DNA of 64,000 bases, from NCBI GenBank assembly GCA_946612455.1, contig CAMOER010000003.1, positions 62,001-126,000 on the forward strand, read 5' to 3'. The notes below the pieces were generated by a model. That model searched no databases. It had not been told where the DNA came from and saw only the letters and a program-made list of their open reading frames with translations. Both the position numbers and the translations under genes were made by a program. This document shows positions 1 to 7,739 of the stretch, piece by piece; positions within the stretch are counted from its first letter, which is position 1; each line of letters opens with the position of its first letter. This DNA comes from UBA3305 sp002373555. GTDB taxonomy: Bacteria; Bacillota; Clostridia; Lachnospirales; Lachnospiraceae.

Positions 1-2267
1 TGCTGCAGGAGCACGAAGCTTCCGGCAGGAACCTCGTGATCTGGACCTGCGAGATCGGCTGCGGACTGGTACCGTTATCGCGGGAGGCGCGTGCATGGCG
101 CGACGCCGCAGGCCGCGTGAATTGCTTCCTGGCGGAAAAAGCGGATCTCGCAGTCCGCATGATCTGCGGCAGAGCAGAGATCCTGAAAGAAGCTTCCGGG
201 ATTGCTGCAAGCACCGCAGAATCCTCTGAAATTTCCGTAATTGCTGAGACCATCGGGAAATCCACTGAAATTTCCGGGACTGCTGAAAGCGCCGGAGATT
301 CCACTGAAATTTCAAGGCTTGCTGAAAACGTTGGAGAATCCTCTGAAATGCACAATGAAAAGAGGATTTCGGAGCGTAATTCACCGACAAAAGTAAAAGA
401 ACAGGCTCATATAGTGGAAAAATCGTCGGATTCGACGAATGCGTGTGGAAAAACCGGAAGCCGCGCGGAATCGCGCAGCGCCCGCCCGCTCATGGTCGTC
501 GGCACGATGTCCAATGCCGGAAAGAGCTTCATCGCAGCCGGTCTGTGTCGTATTTTTACGGATGACGGCTACAGTGTCGCTCCTTTTAAAGCGCAGAATA
601 TGGCGCTGAATTCCTTCATCACGAAAAAGGGAGAGGAGATGGGGCGCTCGCAGGTCGTCCAGGCGGAAGCCTGCCGCAAAGAGCCGGACGCCAGAATGAA
701 TCCGATCCTGCTGAAGCCGACCACCGACAAAGGCTCGCAGATCATCATCAACGGCCATCCCGTCGCGGACATGGACGCGAAGGAATATTACAGACACAAG
801 AATGAATATCTTCCCTATGTCAGGGAAGCTTACGATTCCCTGGCGGCGGAGAATGACATCATTGTTCTGGAAGGCGCCGGCAGTCCGGCGGAGATCAATC
901 TGAAGGAAAATGATATCGTCAACATGCCGATGGCAGCCATGGTGAATGCGCCGGTGATCCTGGTCGGCAATATCGATCCCGGCGGCGTATTTGCGCAGCT
1001 GTACGGCACCCTGAAGTTGCTCGAGCCGGCGGAGCAGGATCTGATCGCCGGCATGATCATCAATAAATTCCGCGGCGACCTCTCCATTCTGGAACCGGGC
1101 ATCGGTATGCTGGAGGAGAAGACCGGAAAAAAGGTGCTGGGCGTCCTGCCGTATTCGGATATCCGGCTGGAGCCGGAGGATTCCCTGGCGATGGAGGAAT
1201 GGGAACGGAAGGAAAAAGAACGGTGCCGGCTGCAGGATCATGCGGAGGACGGCGGTTCAGACGGAAAAGAGGAGAATAAAGATGCTGCATCAGATGGTTC
1301 GGAAAGAAACGACGAAGATGCAGCGGGGACGGGTTCCGCGGAAGGTCCTGCCGGTAAGACTTCCGGGAAACAGAAACCGCTGGATATCGCTGTGATCCGC
1401 CTCCCGAAGATCTCCAATTTCACGGATCTGGAAGCGCTGGCACTGGAACCGGATGTCAGGCTCCGGTATGTAAAGGATGCACGCGAACTGGGAACGCCGG
1501 ATGTCATCATCCTTCCGGGCACGAAAAGCACGATCGCGGACCTTCTCTGGCTCCGGCAGACCGGCCTGGAGACCATGATCCGCCGGGCGCATGCCGGCGG
1601 AACGTTTCTCGTCGGAATCTGCGGCGGCTACCAGATGCTGGGAACGGTGATCCGGGATCCGGACGGCGCGGAAGCAAAAGGAGAAACAGCCGGCCTGGGA
1701 TATCTGGATATGTCGACCGTTTTCTCTCCGGAAAAGATCATGCGCCAGACGGAAACCGTATCCTGTTTCGGCATCCCGGAGATCGACGGGAAGAAGATCA
1801 CGGGATATGAAGTCCACATGGGACGGGCGGAAGAAGAACTGCTGCCGAAGGCAGGAGCAGCGCAGAACCCAGAGAGAAAACCTGCCAGCCCCGTGACAGG
1901 AGCGCAGGTACCGGGAGAGGGCGGAAGCATGGGAAGCTCCGAAGACAGGAACGTGATCGGAACCTATATCCACGGGATCTTTGACGAAGAGGATTTCAGA
2001 GATGCTTTTCTGGCATTCATTTACGCCAGGAAGGGACAGCAAAGGAGCAGCGTACCCGAAAAACGGCAGACCTACAGGGAATTCCGCGAGCAGCAGCTCT
2101 GTGATCTGGCGGAAATGCTGCGGAAGCATCTGGATATTCCGGCGATTTACAGGATCCTGGGCATACAAAAGGAAAACGGACCGCAGGGAACTGTGTGTGA
2201 ACCCCAACGAAATGCAAATGTCCGCACTGCAGTAAACGGCGCTGAAGGAAATCGGGAAACATGCTGA
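1..2267 (+). CDS. cobQ: CobU-CobQ fusion (adenosylcobinamide kinase C-terminus fused to cobyric acid synthase), 5' end outside window
   Basis: The frame is open from the first bases of the window. Before a possible GTG at 36 it already encodes CobU-type sequence, and it continues with the end of CobU (IGCGLVPLS, then GRVNC), so the true start lies upstream. After a repeat-rich linker (about bases 190-480) comes cobyric acid synthase, which amidates the side chains of adenosylcobyrinic acid diamide with glutamine and ATP. Visible CobQ signatures are the nucleotide-binding GTMSNAGKS, KAQNMALNS, the LEGAGSPAEINL motif and the C-terminal amidotransferase domain with nucleophile Cys in GICGGYQ (codon at 1620-1622) and the catalytic His of YIHGIFD. 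Two hydrophilic inserts, one of roughly 65 residues between the two CobQ domains and a shorter one in the amidotransferase domain, make it long for CobQ. The stop overlaps cbiB. An internal start near 348 (weak GGAGA upstream) could also yield CobQ alone. Confidence 0.88.
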   Translation, partial: LQEHEASGRNLVIWTCEIGCGLVPLSREARAWRDAAGRVNCFLAEKADLAVRMICGRAEILKEASGIAASTAESSEISVIAETIGKSTEISGTAESAGDSTEISRLAENVGESSEMHNEKRISERNSPTKVKEQAHIVEKSSDSTNACGKTGSRAESRSARPLMVVGTMSNAGKSFIAAGLCRIFTDDGYSVAPFKAQNMALNSFITKKGEEMGRSQVVQAEACRKEPDARMNPILLKPTTDKGSQIIINGHPVADMDAKEYYRHKNEYLPYVREAYDSLAAENDIIVLEGAGSPAEINLKENDIVNMPMAAMVNAPVILVGNIDPGGVFAQLYGTLKLLEPAEQDLIAGMIINKFRGDLSILEPGIGMLEEKTGKKVLGVLPYSDIRLEPEDSLAMEEWERKEKERCRLQDHAEDGGSDGKEENKDAASDGSERNDEDAAGTGSAEGPAGKTSGKQKPLDIAVIRLPKISNFTDLEALALEPDVRLRYVKDARELGTPDVIILPGTKSTIADLLWLRQTGLETMIRRAHAGGTFLVGICGGYQMLGTVIRDPDGAEAKGETAGLGYLDMSTVFSPEKIMRQTETVSCFGIPEIDGKKITGYEVHMGRAEEELLPKAGAAQNPERKPASPVTGAQVPGEGGSMGSSEDRNVIGTYIHGIFDEEDFRDAFLAFIYARKGQQRSSVPEKRQTYREFREQQLCDLAEMLRKHLDIPAIYRILGIQKENGPQGTVCEPQRNANVRTAVNGAEGNRETC
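222..350 (+). repeat. 39-bp tandem repeat encoding a 13-residue linker repeat
   Basis: Three full units of 39 bp (222-260, 261-299, 300-338) and a 12-bp partial unit follow each other in frame inside the CobU-CobQ linker. Each unit encodes a variant of S-[ST]-E-I-S-x-x-A-E-x-x-G-x, which is polar and probably flexible. A degenerate half unit precedes them at about 191-221. The repeat keeps the reading frame, which argues that the fusion is translated as one chain. Confidence 0.85.
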
Positions 2268-3262
2268 AAGAGTATATGATCTTACATCTTATCGCGCTGA
2301 TCTGCGGCTATATACTGGATCTGCTGATCGGCGATCCGCACGGTATCCCGCATCCGGTCACGTGGATCGGAAGTATGATCGGCGCGCTGGAAAAACGGCT
2401 GTTCCCGGAAGAGCGGGATCCGGCACGGGAATGCGCGCGGGGAACCGTTCTCTGGATCATTGCCGCCGCGGTGACATTTCTGCTGACACTGTCGGTCCTG
2501 GCTGCGGCTTACTGCACGCATCCGTTTGCCGGGGCGGCGCTGGAAGCGGTGCTCACTTGCTATATCCTTGCGGCGCGCAGCCTGCGGGATGAGAGCATGA
2601 AGGTGTATGAGGATCTTGCCGCCGGGGATCTCGCAAAAGCCCGGCATGATCTGTCGATGATCGTCGGGCGCGACACGCAGAATCTGGATCCGGCAGCAGT
2701 CACGCGGGCAGCCGTGGAGACTGTTGCGGAAAATGCTTCGGACGGCGTCATCGCGCCGCTGCTGTATACGGCGATCGGCGGGCCTGTGCTGGGACTGCTG
2801 TATAAGGCTGTTAACACGATGGATTCCATGCTCGGCTACCGGAATGACCGGTATGAGTATTTCGGAAAAACAGCCGCGAAGATGGACGATGTCTGGAATT
2901 TTATTCCCGCCAGGATCAGCGCGCTTCTGCTGATCGCCGCAGCCGCATTTCCGGGGGAAATGTTCCGTGAAATGGACGCTGGAAATGCGTACAGGATCTG
3001 GAGAAGAGACCGGATGAAGCACAAAAGTCCGAATTCGGCGCAGACGGAGAGCGCGTGCGCTGGCGCACTGGGCGTGCGGCTCGGCGGGCCGTCGGTCTAT
3101 AAGGGCGTGCTGGTGGAGAAGCCGTGTCTCGGGGATGAAACGAGACCCTCCTGCCCGGAGGACATCCGGCTGGCGAACCGTCTGATGTTCGCGGCAGAAG
3201 CAGTGGCAATAGCAGGGATCGCAGGAATCGCAGGAATCCTGATGATGGGATTGATCAGATAG
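2261..3262 (+). CDS. cbiB: adenosylcobinamide-phosphate synthase CbiB
   Basis: This 333-residue membrane protein matches CbiB/CobD, which joins aminopropanol (or its phosphate) to adenosylcobyric acid to make adenosylcobinamide (phosphate), the step after CobQ. Recognisable stretches are GDPHGIPHPVTWIGSMIGALEK at the start (a family hallmark), RDTQNLDPAAVTRAAVETVAEN in the middle, and LGYRNDRYEYFGKTAAKMDDVWNFIPAR, with hydrophobic segments between them. The ATG at 2261 overlaps the cobQ stop by seven bases, so the two are probably translationally coupled. The C-terminus ends in a short Ile-Ala-Gly repeat in a hydrophobic segment. Length is normal for the family. Confidence 0.93.
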   Translation: MLKEYMILHLIALICGYILDLLIGDPHGIPHPVTWIGSMIGALEKRLFPEERDPARECARGTVLWIIAAAVTFLLTLSVLAAAYCTHPFAGAALEAVLTCYILAARSLRDESMKVYEDLAAGDLAKARHDLSMIVGRDTQNLDPAAVTRAAVETVAENASDGVIAPLLYTAIGGPVLGLLYKAVNTMDSMLGYRNDRYEYFGKTAAKMDDVWNFIPARISALLLIAAAAFPGEMFREMDAGNAYRIWRRDRMKHKSPNSAQTESACAGALGVRLGGPSVYKGVLVEKPCLGDETRPSCPEDIRLANRLMFAAEAVAIAGIAGIAGILMMGLIR

Positions 3263-3339
3263 CAGGGTACATATACAGAATTGAACATCATTAATAGTCA
3301 GTTTCAGCAGAGCCAAAATCTGCAGTGATTTGAAAACAG

Positions 3340-3511
3340 CTGCGGCAGACAGTTTATAACGGAGACTGTAAGCGGAGAGCGACAGGATCGGGCGAAATCG
3401 CCGACAGAGGACCGACACGCTTTTTTGTCGGGCCGCCGGAGTGCGGATATTTCGTCCCGGATCCGAAGCAATCGGAGCGCCCCTGTTTCCGTTATAAACT
3501 GTTTGACACAG
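3340..3511. repeat. ~170-bp imperfect palindrome (MITE-like or structured RNA) between cbiB and cbiC
   Basis: The arms 3349-3363 and 3488-3502 are perfect 15-base inverted copies (ACAGTTTATAACGGA on the left), and the match extends outward, with mismatches, to 3340 and 3511. The interior also pairs imperfectly (for example GGATCGGGCGAAAT near 3386 with its near-complement around 3445-3465) and closes on a small hairpin around CCGAC...GTCGG near 3410-3435. The whole element therefore folds into one long irregular hairpin. No reading frame with recognisable protein lies in it. No cobalamin riboswitch B12 box was seen here. A non-autonomous miniature transposon or a regulatory RNA leader for cbiC are both possible. 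Confidence 0.6.
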
Positions 3512-3551
3512 CGTCACTGAACAGCAGAGATTTGTAGATCAGAGGAAACAG

Positions 3552-4190
3552 ATGAACATTGAATACATAAAACCCTCGGAAATAGAAAAACGAAGCTTTG
3601 AGATCCTGACCGCAGAGCTTGCCGCGCGCGGGACCGTCCTCACCGGCGATACCGCCTCTGTCATTAAGCGCTGCATCCACACCACCGCGGATTTTGAATA
3701 CGCCGAAACGATGCGTTTCTCGGACGGTGCGGTCGCAAAAATGAAACAGCTGATCCGCGCCGGTGCATCCATTGTCACTGACACCAACATGGCGCTCTCC
3801 GGCATCAGCAAAAAGGAGTTCGCAAAGTACGGCGGAAAGCTCGTCTGCTTCATGGCGGATGCGGATGTCGCGGAGGAGGCGAAACAGAAAGGCGTGACGC
3901 GAGCCTCTGTCAGCATGGAAAAGGCAATGCAGCTGGATACGTCGGTCATTTTTGTTATCGGAAATGCGCCGACCGCGCTGATTACGCTGCATGAGCACCT
4001 GCAGACCGGCACATATACGCCCGCATTCATCATCGGCGTGCCGGTCGGTTTTGTGAATGTGGAAGCTGCAAAGGAGCTGATCATGGGAACCGGCATCCCG
4101 TATATCATCAATGCCGGCAGAAAAGGCGGCAGCAACGTTGCCGCCGCCATCGTCAACGCCGTCCTCTATCAGATGCGGGAGGAAAACTGA
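3552..4190 (+). CDS. cbiC: precorrin-8X / cobalt-precorrin-8 methylmutase CbiC
   Basis: The 212-residue product matches CbiC/CobH, which moves the C11 methyl group to C12 to form (cobalt-)hydrogenobyrinate late in corrin ring synthesis. Typical stretches are IKRCIHTTADFEYAE (containing the conserved His of the active site), DTNMALSGI, VFVIGNAPTAL and the C-terminal RKGGSNVAAAIVNAVLY. A GAGGAAA ribosome site precedes the ATG. It lies about 290 bp after cbiB, separated by the long palindrome, and is followed by a strong hairpin, so it may be its own transcription unit. Most other ring-synthesis genes are not in this window. Confidence 0.93.
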   Translation: MNIEYIKPSEIEKRSFEILTAELAARGTVLTGDTASVIKRCIHTTADFEYAETMRFSDGAVAKMKQLIRAGASIVTDTNMALSGISKKEFAKYGGKLVCFMADADVAEEAKQKGVTRASVSMEKAMQLDTSVIFVIGNAPTALITLHEHLQTGTYTPAFIIGVPVGFVNVEAAKELIMGTGIPYIINAGRKGGSNVAAAIVNAVLYQMREEN

Positions 4191-4207
4191 AAAGCCGGGA
4201 GAACAGA

Positions 4208-4246
4208 ATCCGCGGGTCACGGCCATACCGGCCATGACCCGCGGAT
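4208..4246. terminator. 17-bp-stem hairpin between convergent cbiC and CoA-transferase genes
   Basis: ATCCGCGGGTCACGGCC (4208-4224) pairs with 4230-4246 with a single mismatch and a five-base loop. There is no good T-run on either side, but it sits exactly between two convergent genes, so it probably acts as a terminator or mRNA 3'-end stabiliser. Confidence 0.6.
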
Positions 4247-4262
4247 CCTGTCCTGTCAGTCT

Positions 4263-5774
4263 TTACTGTTCTACTTCAAACGGAAGCTGGTCCAGGATGT
4301 CTTTCTGTACATCCACGCCGGGGTAGACTTCAATGAGCTTCAGTCCCTTCGGCGTCAGCCGGAACACACATCTTTCCGTTACATACAATACTTTCTGTCC
4401 GTTCTTGATCGCTCTCTTTGCGGAGAAGCTCAGGGAACGGACATTTTTGACGAATTTCGGAACGGAGCCTTCCTTCTCGATCGTCACAACGCCCTTTTTC
4501 TGGGATACTTCCAGTCCTTTTGCGTTGAACGTCATGCAGAAAACGACCGTCGGCGTCTTTGCGGTGATGTTGGCAAAACCGCCGATGCCTGCATAAGCGC
4601 CGTCCGTGCGGTGAACATTGACATTGCCCTCGCCGTCCACTTCGAGCGCGCCCATGAAGCACACATCCAGGCCGCCGTTGTTGTACAGATCGAACTGGTT
4701 CGCCATATCGTAGACGGAAGCCGCGCCGATCATCGCGCCGAATGCCTCGCCGGATACCGGGAAGCCGCCGATGCCGCCGGATTCGACCGTCAGCGTGATA
4801 TTGTCGAGCATGCCGTTTTTCCTGGCGTGGCGGGAGACCATCTCCGGAAGGCCGATGCCGATATTGACGATATCGTCCACGCGCAGCTCCGCGGCGGCAC
4901 GTCTGCCGATGATATTGCCGGCGGTATCGTTTCGCATATGGTTCACGGAAACGGAATCGATCTTTTCACTCCATTTATGCCAGTCATCATAAGGGATCTC
5001 AAAGCTTCCGGTCAGCGCGGTATAGGCATCATTACGTTTTTCAGGTTCCGTGACTACGATCGCATCGACCAGACAGCCGGGAATGATGGCGTTTCTGGGT
5101 CTTGCGGGCGTGTTGACCAGACGGTCCACCTGCACGATGACTTTTCCGCGGTTCGCCTTGACGGCCTGGCAGATCGAAAGCGCATCGCCGGACATGAACA
5201 TGTCATCAAAGGAAATGTTTCCCTTCCGGTCCGCTGCTGTTCCCTTGATCAGGGCTACCGTCAGCTTCGGGAGCTTGTAGTACAGGAATTCCTCCCCGTC
5301 CACCTCGACATATTTGACGAACCGGTCATCGGTCGAGAGGCGGTTGATGCCGGGGCCCTCCTTGCGGGGGTCGACGTAGATATCCAGACCGACCTTGGAG
5401 AGCGCGCCGGGGAGTCCGGATGCCTGCGCCCGGATGGCATGCGAAATGCAGCCGAGCGGAAGATTGTATGCTTCGAAATAATCCTCCAGCACAAGCTTCT
5501 TGGTGCTCGGCATGGCGCCGAAATGTCCGCAGATCAGCCGGTCCACCGCGCCTTCGCGGATATAGCCTTCCGCGCCGCGGTTCTCGTCCCACACGCCGAA
5601 GCCGGCGCTGGAAACGATGGTCAGATGCCTCGGCGACTGCATCTTCTGATATCTTCTGTAGATGGCTTCGTGAAGCTCGACCGGATTCTCGATGCCGACG
5701 AACGAATTGACGCAGATCACGTCACTGTCGCGGATCAGGCGGATGGCTTCATCGGAACTCATGATTTCGTACAT
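4263..5774 (-). CDS. acyl-CoA:carboxylate CoA-transferase, family I, fused alpha-beta
   Basis: The 503-residue protein holds both halves of a family I CoA-transferase in one chain. The N-terminal alpha-like half contains NSFVGIENPVELHEAI; the beta-like half begins around residue 285 and has GIGLPEMV followed by the catalytic glutamate in TVESGGIGG (E331). These enzymes move CoA between an acyl-CoA and a free acid such as acetate through a glutamyl-CoA thioester. The fused architecture is like propionate/acetate CoA-transferases of fermenting Clostridia, but the exact acid cannot be read from the sequence. A sigma-A promoter lies upstream at 5808-5837. It is convergent with cbiC and divergent from the small membrane-protein gene. 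Confidence 0.85.
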   Translation of the reverse strand: MYEIMSSDEAIRLIRDSDVICVNSFVGIENPVELHEAIYRRYQKMQSPRHLTIVSSAGFGVWDENRGAEGYIREGAVDRLICGHFGAMPSTKKLVLEDYFEAYNLPLGCISHAIRAQASGLPGALSKVGLDIYVDPRKEGPGINRLSTDDRFVKYVEVDGEEFLYYKLPKLTVALIKGTAADRKGNISFDDMFMSGDALSICQAVKANRGKVIVQVDRLVNTPARPRNAIIPGCLVDAIVVTEPEKRNDAYTALTGSFEIPYDDWHKWSEKIDSVSVNHMRNDTAGNIIGRRAAAELRVDDIVNIGIGLPEMVSRHARKNGMLDNITLTVESGGIGGFPVSGEAFGAMIGAASVYDMANQFDLYNNGGLDVCFMGALEVDGEGNVNVHRTDGAYAGIGGFANITAKTPTVVFCMTFNAKGLEVSQKKGVVTIEKEGSVPKFVKNVRSLSFSAKRAIKNGQKVLYVTERCVFRLTPKGLKLIEVYPGVDVQKDILDQLPFEVEQ

Positions 5775-5807
5775 ACGCGGTACCTCTTAAGGAAGAATAA
5801 CTATTTC

Positions 5808-5837
5808 ATGATAGAGGGGAAGGCACAGGGTTGTCAA
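5808..5837 (-). promoter_or_regulatory. sigma-A promoter of the CoA-transferase gene
   Basis: Read on the minus strand, TTGACA (5837-5832) and TATCAT (5813-5808) are separated by 18 bases, about 35 bases ahead of the start codon. Confidence 0.75.
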
Positions 5838-5859
5838 GAACTATTTCTTCCGGAGTTCG

Positions 5860-5888
5860 TTGATAATCGGGGGAAGCTTTGTTATAAT
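5860..5888 (+). promoter_or_regulatory. sigma-A promoter of the small membrane-protein gene
   Basis: TTGATA (5860-5865) and a perfect TATAAT (5883-5888) are 17 bases apart. The start codon at 5919 follows with GAAGGAG as ribosome site. It is back-to-back with the CoA-transferase promoter. Confidence 0.8.
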
Positions 5889-5918
5889 CATGTCAGAAAA
5901 GCAGAAGGAGAGCCGGTC

Positions 5919-6335
5919 ATGGAAAGTATTGTTGTTGTCATTATATTTGTCGTTGTTTTCCTGCTGAATACATCCGGTAAAGCGAAAAAGAAAAAAGGCA
6001 ATACACCGGTGCCGAACCGTCCGAGAGAGGGACAGGTCTCTAGGCCGAACCGTCCCCGTCCTGCGGTATCGAATGCTGCTGGCGCGGCCAGAAATGTGAC
6101 GGACCGTGCAAAGAAGGCCGCCTCCGGCTGGGCAAAGCAGCTCTATGAAGCGGATGCGGACAGACATTCCGAATATGACCAGGCAAGCCTGGACTACTGC
6201 GACAGCGATGTGCCCGCGAGCGGCGGCATTTCCTTCCGGGATCTGCCTTCGGGGAGCGATGAGCTTGCCTATCTGCGAAAATGGAATGCGACCCGGGAGA
6301 AAATGCTGGAGAAATCCCTCGAGAGCAGGGGATAA
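5919..6335 (+). CDS. hypothetical membrane-anchored protein
   Basis: I do not recognise this 138-residue protein. It starts with a hydrophobic segment (IVVVIIFVVVFLL, residues 4-16) followed by a Lys-rich stretch (KAKKKK), typical of a single N-terminal membrane anchor with the rest in the cytoplasm. A basic, proline-rich linker follows (NRPREG...NRPRP), then a helical polar C-terminal half. The start at 5919 is chosen because it has a GAAGGAG site and a consensus promoter immediately upstream; the frame extends further upstream, but that part is antisense to the CoA-transferase gene. The next gene begins 55 bp downstream, so the two may be co-transcribed. Function unknown. Confidence 0.7.
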   Translation: MESIVVVIIFVVVFLLNTSGKAKKKKGNTPVPNRPREGQVSRPNRPRPAVSNAAGAARNVTDRAKKAASGWAKQLYEADADRHSEYDQASLDYCDSDVPASGGISFRDLPSGSDELAYLRKWNATREKMLEKSLESRG

Positions 6336-6390
6336 GGACAGAATATTTTCGCAACATGCATCATGCGATTGTTTACGTTAGGAAGAAAGA

Positions 6391-7632
6391 ATGAACAGTA
6401 TCATCAGAAACGGTAAGCTTCTGCTTACCTTTAACGATCATTTTGAAACAGCCGATCAGGATCTTTATATCGCCGGTGACCAGATCGCGGGGATTGGAGA
6501 AGCGCCGGCAGATTTTACGGCCGACGAAACCATCGATGCATCCAGCATGCTGATCATGCCGGGCCTGATCAACGCCCATACACACGTATACATGACCACG
6601 CTTCGCGGCGTCGCGGACGACGTCCCGTTTGACAAGTGGCTCTTTGAGGGCGTGATGCCGAAGGAAGAAGCCATGTCGCCGGCGGAAGCGTATCAGAGTG
6701 CCCGGATCGGCCTGATGGAGATGATCAAATCCGGCACCACCTGCTTCAATGACATGCAGATGTTCATCGGTCAGGCCTGCCGTGCGGCCGTGGAACTCGG
6801 TATCCGCGGGGTGAGCGGGAGAGGTCTTTCCGGAGATCTCACAGAGGCGGTGCCCGGCGGAAGCCGCCGGATCAATGAGGCCTTTCAGGAAATGGAAATG
6901 TTCCGGAACGAGCCGCTGCTTACTTTCACGCTGGCGCCGCACGCGCCTTACACCTGTGCGGAGGATCTGATGTGCCGCGTACCGCAGCTTGCTGCCGAAC
7001 ACGGACTGCCCGTGCATATCCATCTGTCCGAGAGCAGAAATGAAGTGGAGAACTGCATAAAGGAGCACGGCATGACGCCCATCGCCTGGGCAGATCACTG
7101 CGGCTGCTTTGATGTTCCGGCTGTGGCTGCGCACTGCGTGCATGTGACGGAAGACGATATCCGGATCCTGGCGGAGAAGCATGTGAGCGTGGCGTCCAAT
7201 CCCGCCAGCAATATGAAACTCGGCAACGGTTTTGCGCCGATCCCGGAGATGCTTTCGGCCGGCATCAATGTCTGCCTGGGAACGGACGGCGCTGCCAGCA
7301 ACAACCGCCAGAATATGTTCCACGAAATGAGCCTGATGGCGCTGGTCCATAAAGGAAGAATGGAGGATCCGGTCAGTGTAAGCGCCGCGGAAACGCTGCG
7401 GATGGCGACCATAAACGGCGCGAAAGCGCTTGGCCTGAATACCGGTGAGATCGATCCCGGAAAGCTTGCGGATCTGGTTTTCCTGGATCTGTCGGAGCCT
7501 TCCCTGATGCCGTTTGATGAAAATACCGATCCCGCATCCGCGCTGGTCTATGGTGCGACGGGAGCGGAAGTCGATTCCGTGATGGTCGGCGGAAAAATGA
7601 TCCTGAAAGGAAAAAAATTCGTGAACAGCTGA
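6391..7632 (+). CDS. amidohydrolase, 5-methylthioadenosine/S-adenosylhomocysteine deaminase-like (MtaD/SsnA type)
   Basis: The 413-residue protein is a metal-dependent amidohydrolase of the TRZ/ATZ/deaminase branch. The metal ligands and active-site motifs appear in the usual order: NAHTH near residue 65, PHAPYTC and HIHLSE near residue 215, AAHCVH near residue 248, and GTDGAASNN near residue 300. The family includes deaminases of methylthioadenosine, S-adenosylhomocysteine, guanine and related heterocycles. The pattern best fits MTA/SAH deaminase, but substrate assignment within the family is unreliable. An AGGAAGAAAG ribosome site precedes the ATG and a rho-independent terminator follows. 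Confidence 0.82.
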   Translation: MNSIIRNGKLLLTFNDHFETADQDLYIAGDQIAGIGEAPADFTADETIDASSMLIMPGLINAHTHVYMTTLRGVADDVPFDKWLFEGVMPKEEAMSPAEAYQSARIGLMEMIKSGTTCFNDMQMFIGQACRAAVELGIRGVSGRGLSGDLTEAVPGGSRRINEAFQEMEMFRNEPLLTFTLAPHAPYTCAEDLMCRVPQLAAEHGLPVHIHLSESRNEVENCIKEHGMTPIAWADHCGCFDVPAVAAHCVHVTEDDIRILAEKHVSVASNPASNMKLGNGFAPIPEMLSAGINVCLGTDGAASNNRQNMFHEMSLMALVHKGRMEDPVSVSAAETLRMATINGAKALGLNTGEIDPGKLADLVFLDLSEPSLMPFDENTDPASALVYGATGAEVDSVMVGGKMILKGKKFVNS

Positions 7633-7656
7633 GCGAAAATATGAATTCACGCAAAA

Positions 7657-7686
7657 GGGCGGCTCCACTCCGGAAGCCGCCCTTTT
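7657..7686. terminator. bidirectional rho-independent terminator
   Basis: GGGCGGCT (7657-7664) pairs with AGCCGCCC (7675-7682); A4 precedes and T4 follows, so it serves the amidohydrolase and the convergent gdhA. Confidence 0.9.
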
Positions 7687-7739
7687 CTTCAAATCTATCG
7701 ATAAAAGAGTTTCCTCTTTCATCCGTGCAGTAACGGGTA

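Noticed and set aside
3263..3551. Possible cobalamin riboswitch ahead of cbiC
   Set aside because: The conserved B12 box (GCCACTG-like) and the other core elements are not present on either strand; only the long palindrome is seen.
4611..5918. Upstream extension of the small membrane-protein frame through the CoA-transferase region
   Set aside because: The extension is antisense to the CoA-transferase gene; promoter and ribosome site point to 5919 as the start.
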